The translations under genes were made by a program, and so were the position numbers. A stretch of 64,000 nucleotides of DNA. Source: Halobaculum sp. MBLA0143 (GTDB lineage: Archaea > Halobacteriota > Halobacteria > Halobacteriales > Haloferacaceae). The stretch is taken from positions 1-64,000 of the forward strand of contig NZ_JBGKAC010000001.1 of assembly GCF_041361465.1 (NCBI RefSeq). Direction: 5' to 3'. Positions 24,629 through 33,472 of the stretch are shown one piece after another (the stretch's first letter is position 1; each line of letters begins with the position of its first letter). The notes beneath the pieces were generated by a model, which saw only the letters and a list, made by a program, of their open reading frames with translations, searched no databases and had not been told where the DNA came from.

Positions 24629-25918
24629 GTGAGTCGAGACCGGTTCGTCGTCGCCGTCGCCGCCGCCAGTCGCTTCGCCGCCGGGATTCTGATGGGCACC
24701 GGGCTCGCGTTCTACGTCGGGGAGGCTGGTGGCTCCGCGTCGCTCGTCGGGGCGGTGACGACGGCGTACTTCCTCGGGATGATGCTGCTGTCCCCGTTCT
24801 GGGGCGCCGTCGCGGACGTGACCGGTCGACGCCGGGCGGTGCTCGTCGTCACCGGACTCGCAGCTACTCTCGCCGTGTTGCCGCTCCTGATCGTCCCCGG
24901 CGTCGAGACGACAGTGAGCGTCGGCCCGGTGACGATCCCCGGGGTGTACCTCCCGATCGGCGTCAGAGGGGTGTACGCCCTCTTCGCCGTCGGCTTCTCC
25001 CCGGTGATGCTGACAGTCGCCAGCGCTCGCGGCGGCGACGAGGGGCGCGGCCGGGCGCTGGGTTTCTTCAACTCTGCGCGCGCGGCCGGCTTCACCGGCG
25101 GGCAGTTGGCGGTCGGGTTCCTGTTGGGCGTGTTGGCGCCCGACGGGCTGTACGTCGTGATCGCGGCCGCGTCGCTCCTGTCGACGGTCGCCGTCGTGTT
25201 CGTCACGGACCCGACGCCGACGCCGGAGACGGCGCCGACTGCGGGCGAGGTGGCCGCGGAGGTGCGGCGACGGCTGTTGCCGGCGGCGGCAGACCGACGA
25301 CACTTCTCTCGTAACGGGCTCGGGTGGCTGTACGTGGCGCTGGCGCTGCGGAACACGACGGTGATCGGCGTGATGGGGCTGATGCCGGTGTACCTCCCCG
25401 GCCGGCTCGGGCTGACGGAGTTCCAGATGGGGGCGTTGCTGGCGCTCAACCCGGCCGGCCAGGCGGCGTTCATGCTGTTGTTCGGCCGGCTCTCCGACCG
25501 GGTGGGCCGCAAGCCGTTGGTCGTGGGCGGGATGGCCGGCTCCGGGCTGTTCGCGTTGCTGGCGGCCGCAGCGGCGCTCGTCCCCGGCACGACCGCGCGC
25601 TTGCTCGTCGCCGGGCTCGCGTTCGTCGTGATCGCGGCCGCCTTCTCCGCGATGACGACCGGCGCGCTCGCGTTCATCGGCGACGTGGCACCCGACGACC
25701 GGGAGTCGGAGCTGATGGGACTGCGGTCGACCGCCAAGGGTGTCGGCGGCGTCGTCGGCCCGTTGTTGCTGGGCGGGCTGGCGACGCTCGCCAGCTACGA
25801 GGCCGCGTTCGCCCTCGGCAGTGGGTTGGCGTTGGTCGCGGCCGGACTCGCGTACGTCGCCCTGACGGAGAGCCGGCCGGCGGGCGCCCGGTCGCCGACG
25901 GTCGTCGTCGACGACTGA
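24629..25918 (+). CDS. MFS transporter
   Basis: A 429-residue major facilitator with about twelve membrane helices. The A-like motif GAVADVTGRRRAV lies between helices 2 and 3, and its second-half counterpart GRLSDRVGRKPLVVGG lies after helix 8, both typical of drug/H+ antiporters. Substrate is unknown. The GTG at 24629 is preferred because a GGCTTTAC box lies about 27 bases upstream and the hydrophobic first helix starts soon after (RFVVAVAAASRFAAG). It is divergent from the dehydrogenase and followed by the COG3199 gene. Confidence 0.9.
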   Translation: MSRDRFVVAVAAASRFAAGILMGTGLAFYVGEAGGSASLVGAVTTAYFLGMMLLSPFWGAVADVTGRRRAVLVVTGLAATLAVLPLLIVPGVETTVSVGPVTIPGVYLPIGVRGVYALFAVGFSPVMLTVASARGGDEGRGRALGFFNSARAAGFTGGQLAVGFLLGVLAPDGLYVVIAAASLLSTVAVVFVTDPTPTPETAPTAGEVAAEVRRRLLPAAADRRHFSRNGLGWLYVALALRNTTVIGVMGLMPVYLPGRLGLTEFQMGALLALNPAGQAAFMLLFGRLSDRVGRKPLVVGGMAGSGLFALLAAAAALVPGTTARLLVAGLAFVVIAAAFSAMTTGALAFIGDVAPDDRESELMGLRSTAKGVGGVVGPLLLGGLATLASYEAAFALGSGLALVAAGLAYVALTESRPAGARSPTVVVDD

Positions 25919-25967
25919 CCGGTCCGTCGCGGTCGGCTTTTCGGTGCCCGGCACGAACGGACGTGTG

Positions 25968-27047
25968 ATGCGTCTGGGCTTCCTCACGAACCCCATCGCC
26001 GGGATGGGTGGTCGGGTCGGACTGAAGGGGACGGACGGCAAACTCGCGGCGGCCCGCGAGCGGGGAGCACAGCCGCGGGCCCCCGACCGAGCCCGCCGGG
26101 CGCTGACGGCGCTGGCGGACGCAGACGCGGATCCCGACCTCCTCGTCTGGGGCGGTCCGATGGGTGGTGACGCCGCGCGGGCCGTCGGCTTCGACCCGAG
26201 AGTCCTCGGTGAGCCCGAAGCGGACGATCTCGGCGACACCACGGCCGAGGACACCCGTCGGGCCGCCCGGGCGTTCCACGACGCGGGCGTCGACCTGGTC
26301 CTGTTCGTCGGCGGCGACGGCACCGCCGCCGACGTTGCGGAGACGCTGTCGGGCACGGAGACGCCGATGCTGGGCGTGCCGGCCGGGGTGAAGGTGTACT
26401 CGTCGGTGTTCGCCGTCTCCCCGGAGGACGCCGCCGCGGTGGTGACGAGCTTCGACCGGACGGAGCGGCGCGAGGTGACGGACATCGACGAGGACAGCTA
26501 CCGCGAGGGGGAGGTCCAGCCGGAGCTTCGCGCCGTCGCGTTCGTCCCCGTCACCGACCGACTCCAGTCGTCGAAACAGACGGGCGGCGGCACGGTAGAG
26601 TCACTGGCCGCCGGCGTAGCCGACGAGGCGCGCGCTCACCCGGAGCGGACGTACGTCCTCGGGCCCGGGTCGACGCTGGCGGCGGTGAAGACGGAACTCG
26701 GCTTCGACGGCTCCCCCATCGGGGTCGACGTCTGGCGGGACGGCGAACTGCTGGCCCGCGACGCCGACGAGGCGACGCTGCTGGAGCTGTTGGACCCGGA
26801 CGGCGACAACGAGATCGTCGTCACCCCGATCGGCGGCCAGGGGTTCGTGTTCGGCCGCGGCAACCCACAGCTGTCGCCGGCGGTGATCCGACGGTGCTCC
26901 GTGTCCGTCGTCGCCTCCCGCGACAAGCTGGATGACCTCCACGTCCTCCGGGCGGACACGGACGACCCGGCGCTAGACGAGGAGCTGGCCGGCTGGCTGA
27001 AGGTCCGAGTCGGCCGCTTCGAGACCCGGATGACGAAGATCGTCTGA
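25968..27047 (+). CDS. ATP-NAD kinase-like protein (COG3199 / AcoX type)
   Basis: A 359-residue protein with the diacylglycerol-kinase/NAD-kinase type motif VLFVGGDGTAADVAE (GGDG at 115-118). An N-terminal LGFLTNPIAGMGGRVGLKGTDG segment and GVPAGVKVYSSVFAVSP further match COG3199, sometimes annotated as acetoin catabolism protein X. A phosphotransfer role is likely but the substrate is uncertain. The ATG at 25968 follows a GCTTTTCGG box. Its C-terminus GWLKVRVGRFETRM reappears as a stray fragment at 28351-28402, downstream of phoU, pointing to an old duplication. Confidence 0.85.
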   Translation: MRLGFLTNPIAGMGGRVGLKGTDGKLAAARERGAQPRAPDRARRALTALADADADPDLLVWGGPMGGDAARAVGFDPRVLGEPEADDLGDTTAEDTRRAARAFHDAGVDLVLFVGGDGTAADVAETLSGTETPMLGVPAGVKVYSSVFAVSPEDAAAVVTSFDRTERREVTDIDEDSYREGEVQPELRAVAFVPVTDRLQSSKQTGGGTVESLAAGVADEARAHPERTYVLGPGSTLAAVKTELGFDGSPIGVDVWRDGELLARDADEATLLELLDPDGDNEIVVTPIGGQGFVFGRGNPQLSPAVIRRCSVSVVASRDKLDDLHVLRADTDDPALDEELAGWLKVRVGRFETRMTKIV

Positions 27048-27170
27048 CTGCTTGTACCTCTGTGAAACTAATACCACCCGACCGTATCGCGCGCATCTAA
27101 CCTATAACGTCTTGGAACTGTATAATCATGCGGAGCCAAGTTTAAGGACGGTGCCGGCATCCAGACAGCC

Positions 27171-28226
27171 ATGGAGACGAGGAAAGTCCAACGGCTGGGC
27201 CCGTCGACGCTGGCGATGACGCTCCCGGCCGAGTGGACTCACGAACACGACGTGGAGAAGGGGCAGGAAGTCTCGCTGCGGATGGGCGGCAAGGGGACGC
27301 TCACGGTGTTGCCGGAGTCGGCCACGACCGAGGACACGGAGGCGACGCTGTGGGCGGACAACCTGGACGCCGACGCGCTGGAGCGGGCAGTGTTGGCCCA
27401 GTACGTCCTCGGGCGGCGCGTCATCAACGTCGAGACGGACGACGGCCCGCTGAGCTCGGAACACATCAACGCCGTCTACCGAGCGGAAGGCCAGCTGATG
27501 GGGCTGGGTGTGATCGAGGAGACGCCGGAGAGCATCGCCATCCGGTGTTCCGTCGACCCGGAGGACTTCACCCTGGACAACCTCCTCCGCCGGCTGGAGT
27601 CCACCGGCTCCACGATGCGGGGTGAGGCCGCGAAGGCGCTGGCCCACGGCAACCACGACCTCGCACAGCGGGCGCTCAACCGGGAACGACAGGCGAACAA
27701 GATCTTCGTCCTCCTCCTCCGGCTGATCTTCACCGCGTTCCAGAACCCGAACCTCGCGCGGGCCGTCGGGCTCCAGTCCGGCTTCCCGTTGATCGGCTAC
27801 CGCTCCGTCGCCAAGAACCTGGAGCTGATCGCGGACAACGCCGAGGACATCGCCGAGACCGTGCTGGAGGCAGAGGGTGAACACCTCGGTGTCGACTCCG
27901 CCATCGTCCGGCGCATCCGGGAGTTCACCGACCAGGTGGACGAACTCACCGCGCTGGCGGTCGACGCCGTCGTCCAACGCGACTACGCTTGCACGATCGA
28001 GGTGCGTGAACGGTTCGCCGAGCTGAAAGACCGCGAGGCGGACATCCTCTCGGATCTCCCGGAGATGGACAACGAGTCGTTGCTCCGGATCCGGGAGCTG
28101 CTCGTCAGTCTCCAGGAGACCGCCCAGTACGCCATGCGGATCGGCGAGGTGGCCGCCAACCTCGCGCTCAACCAGGACAACGAGTACGTCACCATCTCGT
28201 CGGGCGACGACGAGACCGGGCTGTAA
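27171..28226 (+). CDS. PhoU-family regulator with AbrB-type N-terminus
   Basis: A 351-residue protein. Residues 1-50 (METRKVQRLGPSTLAMTLPAEW) are a SpoVT/AbrB swapped-hairpin DNA-binding domain; the rest forms two PhoU three-helix repeats (for example EGEHLGVDSAIVRRIREF and VRERFAELKDREADIL). Archaeal proteins of this layout regulate phosphate uptake, probably by DNA binding together with sensing the Pst transporter. No pst genes are in the window. The ATG at 27171 has AGTTTAAG about 27 bases upstream. A copy of its 3' part survives at 30005-30110. Confidence 0.88.
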   Translation: METRKVQRLGPSTLAMTLPAEWTHEHDVEKGQEVSLRMGGKGTLTVLPESATTEDTEATLWADNLDADALERAVLAQYVLGRRVINVETDDGPLSSEHINAVYRAEGQLMGLGVIEETPESIAIRCSVDPEDFTLDNLLRRLESTGSTMRGEAAKALAHGNHDLAQRALNRERQANKIFVLLLRLIFTAFQNPNLARAVGLQSGFPLIGYRSVAKNLELIADNAEDIAETVLEAEGEHLGVDSAIVRRIREFTDQVDELTALAVDAVVQRDYACTIEVRERFAELKDREADILSDLPEMDNESLLRIRELLVSLQETAQYAMRIGEVAANLALNQDNEYVTISSGDDETGL

Positions 28227-28350
28227 CGGCTCGTCACCCGTCTTTCGACGGCTAGTGGACTTGGCGAGCTGGTGTAAGGATAAAAAAGAAGGTGCTTTGT
28301 GAGTTGTTTGCCAACCGGAGGACGAGACCCCGAGACGGTAGCAACGAGAA

Positions 28351-28402
28351 GTTGCGCGGATGGATCAAGACGCGGGTTGGTCGCTTTGAGACGCGGATAC
28401 TC
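28351..28402 (+). pseudogene. Fragment of a COG3199 gene 3' end
   Basis: Translates to LRGWIKTRVGRFETRIL, nearly the same as the C-terminus of the intact COG3199 protein ending at 27047 (LAGWLKVRVGRFETRM). Nothing else of that gene is found here, so this is a leftover of a duplicated copy. Confidence 0.65.
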
Positions 28403-28426
28403 GACCGTCTACTGCGAGAACACCGG

Positions 28427-28822
28427 TCATGTGGGGAGAAAAGAACCGAACCTGAGTCTATGCTCAATGCTGCCAGCGGCGAGTGCGACGGCGAGGTACA
28501 CCGGTGACGTGAGCACCACGAACACGACATCGGGTGCGTCTCCCTGCGGCGTCAACACTGTCCAAAACAGGATGGCAACCGCCACGACGATCACCGGAGC
28601 GACAAGCCGGTATCCGACAAACAACGCGGCTGGAAGACCCGTGACGAGGAGCGATCCGACGACCACAGTCCCGAGAAACAACACGAACACAGACGGCGAT
28701 CGTAAGACCGAGAACGGGTCCTCGTAACTAGCCAACACTACAAGCAACATCGGCAGCCCGGCGAGTACGCCGACAACCAGTAGCGTCTGTCCGTTCATAT
28801 CGGGTAGTCGATTATCACTCAT
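28427..28822 (-). CDS. Small integral membrane protein, unknown
   Basis: A 131-residue protein with about four hydrophobic segments (LLVVGVLAGLPMLLVVLA, VFVLFLGTVVVGSLLVTGL, LVAPVIVVAVAILFWTVL, VFVVLTSPVYLAVALAAG). It has no recognised domain. GC content and codon use are lower than the flanking core genes, suggesting acquired DNA. It lies in the segment between the COG3199 and PhoU gene fragments. Confidence 0.6.
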   Translation of the reverse strand: MSDNRLPDMNGQTLLVVGVLAGLPMLLVVLASYEDPFSVLRSPSVFVLFLGTVVVGSLLVTGLPAALFVGYRLVAPVIVVAVAILFWTVLTPQGDAPDVVFVVLTSPVYLAVALAAGSIEHRLRFGSFLPT

Positions 28823-28891
28823 CTTCGTTTCACCCCGTCGAGTGCTCTTTTTATGATTAGAACTTTTGATAGAAATAAGAACGAAGTAGTG

Positions 28892-29914
28892 TCAGTTGTC
28901 GAAGAATGCCCACGTACCGCTGTGGGAGGGGTAGTCGTTGGTAGTGTTTCCGACGTACGGCTTGTCGGTGTGGTGTCCGTGTCCGTCCTCCCAGAAGTTG
29001 GTCACTGCACCCCTCGCCTGGTCGATTTTCCAGTTGGTGGCCGCGTCGGGGTTGATGATCGGAATTTCTGGAGCCTTTCCGTGGTAACAGGGGTCCCGAT
29101 GAGCCTGTCCAACTGCTTTGACTCCAGATGCCGGAACGTCGTACAGTCTGATGTGATACTGCTTCGTCTGCAGTGGACACAGATCCGGTATTATCTTCAT
29201 TACGTGCTTGTCTGTACTTCGTGTGCCTCCGTCAGGAAGATTCACATGGAGATTTATCTGTGGGAAGGGGCTCGTACCGTTGAGCCACACTGGACCGTTC
29301 TGTCCGGTCTCCATCTTCCCTTGGATCTTCTTCGAGTCTCTCGACTCCCACGCAACGTTCAGAGGTGACGTGCGGTCCTGTTTACTCCCGCCGGCAGCGT
29401 CCGACTCGGATTCGTAGCTGTACAACGGAACCTCGTTACTGAGGGCCGGAACGTCCTGCGTCTTCGCTTCCTGCGCCCAGACCTGTTTTTCCGCTTGTCG
29501 TTGTTCGGACTGGGTCCCGATCACTCGTTGAGCCCGCTTACGGTACCGAGACCGTTCACCGCTTCGAACTGCGTCCGGAACAAGTCTCTCGGAGACAGTG
29601 AGCGAATCGTAATTGAATCTCCTGTCGCCGTACCGCTCAAACAGGTCGTCGCTCTCGAACGTCCGGTCGATGACGTACTGATCCTCCGAACCCCCTCGTT
29701 CGTCGGCTGAGACCGTCTTCTTGGAGTACTCTATTACGAGAACCCCGTCTGCGAAAACGGGTAGTCCGCGGTCGTTCCCTGCTGTTCCAGCACCAACAGG
29801 TGGGTCGCCGTCACTCTGCTGTGCACTGCTAATTCCGGCTGCGCCGACGACGGCGGCGCTAACCGCTGCCGACTTCAGAACCTCTCTCCTTCCTGGGGTC
29901 TTCTCATTTCCCAT
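28892..29914 (-). CDS. Tat-exported protein of unknown function
   Basis: A 340-residue protein with a clear twin-arginine signal (GRREVLKSAAVSAAVVGAAG, residues 8-27) and an SSAQQ cleavage region. The mature part is rich in Asn, Tyr, Gln and Ser, with several histidines and two cysteines (DLCPL and DPCYHG) that may bond outside the cell. C-terminal text such as THNFWEDGHGHHTDKP-like His-rich residues (approximately 305-320) could bind metal. No known family is recognised. Its base composition is AT-richer than core genes. It lies head-to-tail with the small membrane protein gene, and both sit in the rearranged segment. Confidence 0.65.
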   Translation of the reverse strand: MGNEKTPGRREVLKSAAVSAAVVGAAGISSAQQSDGDPPVGAGTAGNDRGLPVFADGVLVIEYSKKTVSADERGGSEDQYVIDRTFESDDLFERYGDRRFNYDSLTVSERLVPDAVRSGERSRYRKRAQRVIGTQSEQRQAEKQVWAQEAKTQDVPALSNEVPLYSYESESDAAGGSKQDRTSPLNVAWESRDSKKIQGKMETGQNGPVWLNGTSPFPQINLHVNLPDGGTRSTDKHVMKIIPDLCPLQTKQYHIRLYDVPASGVKAVGQAHRDPCYHGKAPEIPIINPDAATNWKIDQARGAVTNFWEDGHGHHTDKPYVGNTTNDYPSHSGTWAFFDN

Positions 29915-30004
29915 CCCGTCTCTACAGAGCGCATAACTTATAAAAACCGGTAACGATTATCTGCTGCTGAAATCATCTAGTGGTATTGGGGCTGCATTAT
30001 CAGG

Positions 30005-30110
30005 GTGCGCGAACGGTTCGCGGAGCTGAAGGACCGCGAGGCGGAGATCCTCGCCGACCTCCCGGAGACGGACAGCGAGTCGTTGCTCCGGATTCGGGAA
30101 CTGCTCGTCA
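30005..30110 (+). pseudogene. PhoU gene fragment
   Basis: About 106 bases closely match the 3' part of the intact phoU gene (28002-28107). They encode VRERFAELKDREAEIL, then PETDSESLLRIRELLV. The similarity stops exactly eight bases before the 3' end of the GT39 gene on the other strand. A short frame continues to 30196 with unrelated residues. Confidence 0.8.
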
Positions 30111-30117
30111 CCGACCG

Positions 30118-32265
30118 TCAGGCCGCGACGCTCTCGTTGCCGGCCGCCAGCCGCGCGTCGATTCGGACGCCCGGCTCCGTCGCCCGCGGGACGTAGCCCG
30201 CCTCCTCCCCACACTCCGTCGGTCGTGTACACGCCGACAGCGCCGGCGTCACCGCCCGCACCCGGTCGTCGGCGACGGCGACCGGGAGCCGGAGTCGGTA
30301 GCTGACCCCGGAGCCGGTGCCGTAGTCTACGAAGACGGTGAGCGTCACCGTCTCGCGGCCGTCGACGGCGACGACGCCCTCGCCGACACGCTCTACCGGA
30401 CCGGCGAGGCCGACGGTCGCGTCGTCGCCTTCGCCGTCGGCGGTCACGGTCACGGTGAGGTTCAGTGCCCCGTCGGCGGGCGTCGCCGCGTAGTACGCCT
30501 GGCCGTCGGCACCCGCGAGCCGGACGGAGACGGACGACGGCGCCCGTGGGACGCCCAGTTCGGCGGTCAGGTTCACCCGTTCGCCGGTCCGTTCGTGGAC
30601 ACGCTGGAGCCGCGCCGCGACCCGGTCGCCGATCTGTGGCTCCCACGCCCCGCGGGAGACGTAGCGGTACAGCGTCCGGCCCGGGAACGCGTCCGCGACC
30701 GCGAACGGCTCGTCGTCCAACGCGTACAGTGTCGGCGCGTCGAACCCGGGATCGTTGCGTAGCGGCTGGTACGGGTGCGCGAGCCAGTCGCCGAACGGCC
30801 GCGGGACGAGGACGACCGCGTCCGCAGGCGTCGTCAGCGCCGGGCGGCCGACGCGGTCGAACGGCGCGACGCCGTCCGTGTTCGCCGTCTCGACACCGGT
30901 GGCCCAGTCGCCGACGGCGTCACCGTCGCCGGCGTCCGTGAACGGCACGTACGCCGACCGGTACGTCTGGGTCGCGTCGGCGTTCCGGGCGACCGGCGGC
31001 GCGGCCGCGGCGGCGCCGGCGACGACGACCGCGACGGCCAACAGCCCCGCGACCGCCTGCCGTCCCCGAGGGCCGGCGTCGGCGACGGCGGCCGCCCGGT
31101 TCCGCAGTCCGACGAGCCCGACGGCCGCGAACACGGCCGTCGGGACGATCAGGTCGTAGTGGTAGTACGGCCCCAGCGACGCGATCAGCCCGTCGGCCGG
31201 CAAGGCGAGGTCACCCAGGAGGTTGAGGTTGCCCCAGAAGGCGACGTTCGCGGCGACGACACTCGGGACGGTGGCGGCCAACAGCCGTCTGTGGGTGCCG
31301 ACGCGGTCGCGGTCCCCTCGGAGCTGCCAGAGCCCGGCGACGGCCGCGAGCGTGCCGACGGCGCCCGCCGGCACCCACCGGGTGAACAACCGCCACACAA
31401 CCTCCGCGTTCGCCCGGAGGGCCAACGCCGGCGTGTACGTCCGGTCGTACCCCAGGATCTCGCGGTGGCCGAAGCCGATCCCGTCTGCGGGCGCGAACGC
31501 CTGGTACGGGAACACGAGCGGCGACCCCGTCGCGGCGGCGTTGTAGCCGAGCGCGGCCGCGACGCCGAGGAGTCCGCCGACGGCCGTCAGCGTCTGTCTC
31601 CCGACGGTCGGACGGTGGAGTGGGGCGCCGTCGGCCCGCGCCCGGAGACTCCAGACGGCGTGGACGACGAACGGCGCGGCGAACGCCACCGCGGTGTACG
31701 GCCGCGAGAAGAACGCGACGCCGACGGCGACGCCGGCGACTGCCGCCAGCCGCGGGCTCCGGTCCCGGTCCGCCCGGACGTAGGCGTACGCGAACAGGAG
31801 GTTCCAGACGGTCGTCGGCGCGTACGGCAGGAACACCCCGGAGTGGAGGAGGAACAACGGGGACGCGAACAGGAGGAGCGCGGCGACGACGCCCCGCCGG
31901 CGGTCGAACAACGTCGCCGCCAGCGCGTACGTCCCGACCGCGACGGCGACCGTGACGCCGACCAGCCCCAGTCGTGGGGAGCCGGCGAGCCAGCCGAGCG
32001 CGAACGTCGCCGCCGGCACTGGCGCGTACTTCGGGTAGAGGAGTCCGTCCGGACGTTCGACGAAGAACCACGGTCGGAACAGGTCCGGGAGCGGGGGGTC
32101 GAGGAACAACTGCCCTTCCAACAGCATCGCGGCTTGGGCGAGGTACACCCCTTCGTCGTGGTTGACGGAGTGGAACGGGAACAGCCAGACGCCGACGGCA
32201 GTCGCGGTGACGCCGGCGGCGACGGCGACGCCCCCGGCGAACAGCCACCCACGACGCCGGTCCAT
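30118..32265 (-). CDS. GT39/ArnT-type membrane glycosyltransferase
   Basis: A 715-residue polytopic protein. The first luminal loop has NHDEGVYLAQAAMLLEGQLF (HDE at 36-38), the catalytic Asp-Glu of the GT-C fold shared by protein-mannosyltransferases and ArnT. About eleven to twelve hydrophobic helices follow to residue 460, then a C-terminal extracellular domain of beta character. Such enzymes move a sugar from a polyprenyl-phosphate carrier to a surface acceptor. The ATG overlaps the stop of the iron-transporter ATPase gene by four bases (ATGA), so the two are translationally coupled. An 8-base gap at its 3' end separates it from a PhoU fragment. Donor and acceptor are unknown. Confidence 0.82.
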   Translation of the reverse strand: MDRRRGWLFAGGVAVAAGVTATAVGVWLFPFHSVNHDEGVYLAQAAMLLEGQLFLDPPLPDLFRPWFFVERPDGLLYPKYAPVPAATFALGWLAGSPRLGLVGVTVAVAVGTYALAATLFDRRRGVVAALLLFASPLFLLHSGVFLPYAPTTVWNLLFAYAYVRADRDRSPRLAAVAGVAVGVAFFSRPYTAVAFAAPFVVHAVWSLRARADGAPLHRPTVGRQTLTAVGGLLGVAAALGYNAAATGSPLVFPYQAFAPADGIGFGHREILGYDRTYTPALALRANAEVVWRLFTRWVPAGAVGTLAAVAGLWQLRGDRDRVGTHRRLLAATVPSVVAANVAFWGNLNLLGDLALPADGLIASLGPYYHYDLIVPTAVFAAVGLVGLRNRAAAVADAGPRGRQAVAGLLAVAVVVAGAAAAAPPVARNADATQTYRSAYVPFTDAGDGDAVGDWATGVETANTDGVAPFDRVGRPALTTPADAVVLVPRPFGDWLAHPYQPLRNDPGFDAPTLYALDDEPFAVADAFPGRTLYRYVSRGAWEPQIGDRVAARLQRVHERTGERVNLTAELGVPRAPSSVSVRLAGADGQAYYAATPADGALNLTVTVTADGEGDDATVGLAGPVERVGEGVVAVDGRETVTLTVFVDYGTGSGVSYRLRLPVAVADDRVRAVTPALSACTRPTECGEEAGYVPRATEPGVRIDARLAAGNESVAA

Positions 32266-33449
32266 CAGTCCGCGGGGTACCACGCCAGCGTGTGGTCGGC
32301 GACCAGATCCACCCGGACGCGCCGGTCGAGACCGAACTCGCTGGCGTGGTTGTGTTCACACCGGACCAGGTCGCCGCTGTCCAGTTCCACGTCGTAGACG
32401 AACGACGGACCGGTGTACTCCCGACCGACGACCGTCCCGTCGCCGCCGTTCGACTCCTCGACCGGACTCGCCCGGAGGTCGTCCGGCCGGACCAGCACGT
32501 CGACCTCCGCGCCGTCGTAGTCGTCCGTGAGCCCCTGGAGCATGTCCGCGCGGAACGTCCCGAGGCCGGTCGCCACGCGTCCCTCGGAGAAGGTGCCGGT
32601 GAGGAAGCTGGCCTGGCCGATGAACTCCGCGACGAACCGGGACTCCGGGTGCTCGAACACCGTCTCCGGCCGGCCCACCTGTTCGATCTGGCCGCCGTCG
32701 ACGACCGCGACCCGGTCGGAGATCGACAACGCCTCCTCCTGATCGTGGGTGACGGAGACGGCCGTCACGCCCGCCGACTTCAGGATGCGTCGGACCTCCT
32801 CGCGCATCCGGGTGCGGAGCCGCACGTCCAGGTTGGAGAACGGCTCGTCCAGGAGGAGCACGTCCGGCTCGGGTGCCAGCGACCGTGCCAACGCCACCCG
32901 TTGGCGCTGGCCGCCCGAGAGATCGGTCGGGCTCCGGTCGCCGTACTCCTCCAGCCCGACGAGCTCCAGCAGCTCCTCCACTCGTCGCTCGCGGTCCTCG
33001 GCCGGCCAGTCGTCGATCCCGAACGCGACGTTCTCGGCGACGGTGAGGTGGGGGAACAACGCGAACTCCTGGAACACCATCCCGACGTCGCGTTCCTCCG
33101 GCGGGACCGGCTCGCCGGCGCCGGCGACGGTCTCGCCTGCCACCTGGACGGTGCCGTCCGTCGGCACGTCCAGCCCGGCGATCAGCCGCAGCGTCGTCGT
33201 CTTCCCGCAGCCGGAGGGACCGAGCAGCGTGAGCAGCTCCCCCTCCCGGACGACCAAGTCCACGCCGTCGACGGCGGTCTCGGGGCCGTACTCCTGACGG
33301 ACACCCGACAGCTCCAACACCGGCTCCGCGTCGGCGTACGCCGACACTGCCGTTCCCTCCCGGTGGTCGTGGCCGTCGTACCGGAGGCCGAGGGTGTCGT
33401 CGTCGGTCGTCTCGTCGCGTCCGTCGTCCGTTGGGTCGATCGTGGTCAT
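32265..33449 (-). CDS. Iron(III)-type ABC transporter ATPase
   Basis: A 394-residue ATPase of the FbpC/PotA type that powers uptake through the adjacent permease. Walker A is LLGPSGCGKTT (76-86), the Q-loop is GMVFQEFALFPHLTV, signature is LSGGQRQRVALAR, Walker B is VLLLDEPFSNLD, and VTHDQEEALS is the switch histidine. A C-terminal OB-like regulatory region follows (TGTFSEGRVATGLG onward). The first 40 residues are an acidic tail without homology; the start at ATG 33449 lies 23 bases after the permease stop. Iron specificity is inferred from its neighbours and the upstream operators. Confidence 0.93.
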   Translation of the reverse strand: MTTIDPTDDGRDETTDDDTLGLRYDGHDHREGTAVSAYADAEPVLELSGVRQEYGPETAVDGVDLVVREGELLTLLGPSGCGKTTTLRLIAGLDVPTDGTVQVAGETVAGAGEPVPPEERDVGMVFQEFALFPHLTVAENVAFGIDDWPAEDRERRVEELLELVGLEEYGDRSPTDLSGGQRQRVALARSLAPEPDVLLLDEPFSNLDVRLRTRMREEVRRILKSAGVTAVSVTHDQEEALSISDRVAVVDGGQIEQVGRPETVFEHPESRFVAEFIGQASFLTGTFSEGRVATGLGTFRADMLQGLTDDYDGAEVDVLVRPDDLRASPVEESNGGDGTVVGREYTGPSFVYDVELDSGDLVRCEHNHASEFGLDRRVRVDLVADHTLAWYPAD

Positions 33450-33472
33450 GGTCTGGTCTGATCTGGTCGGTG

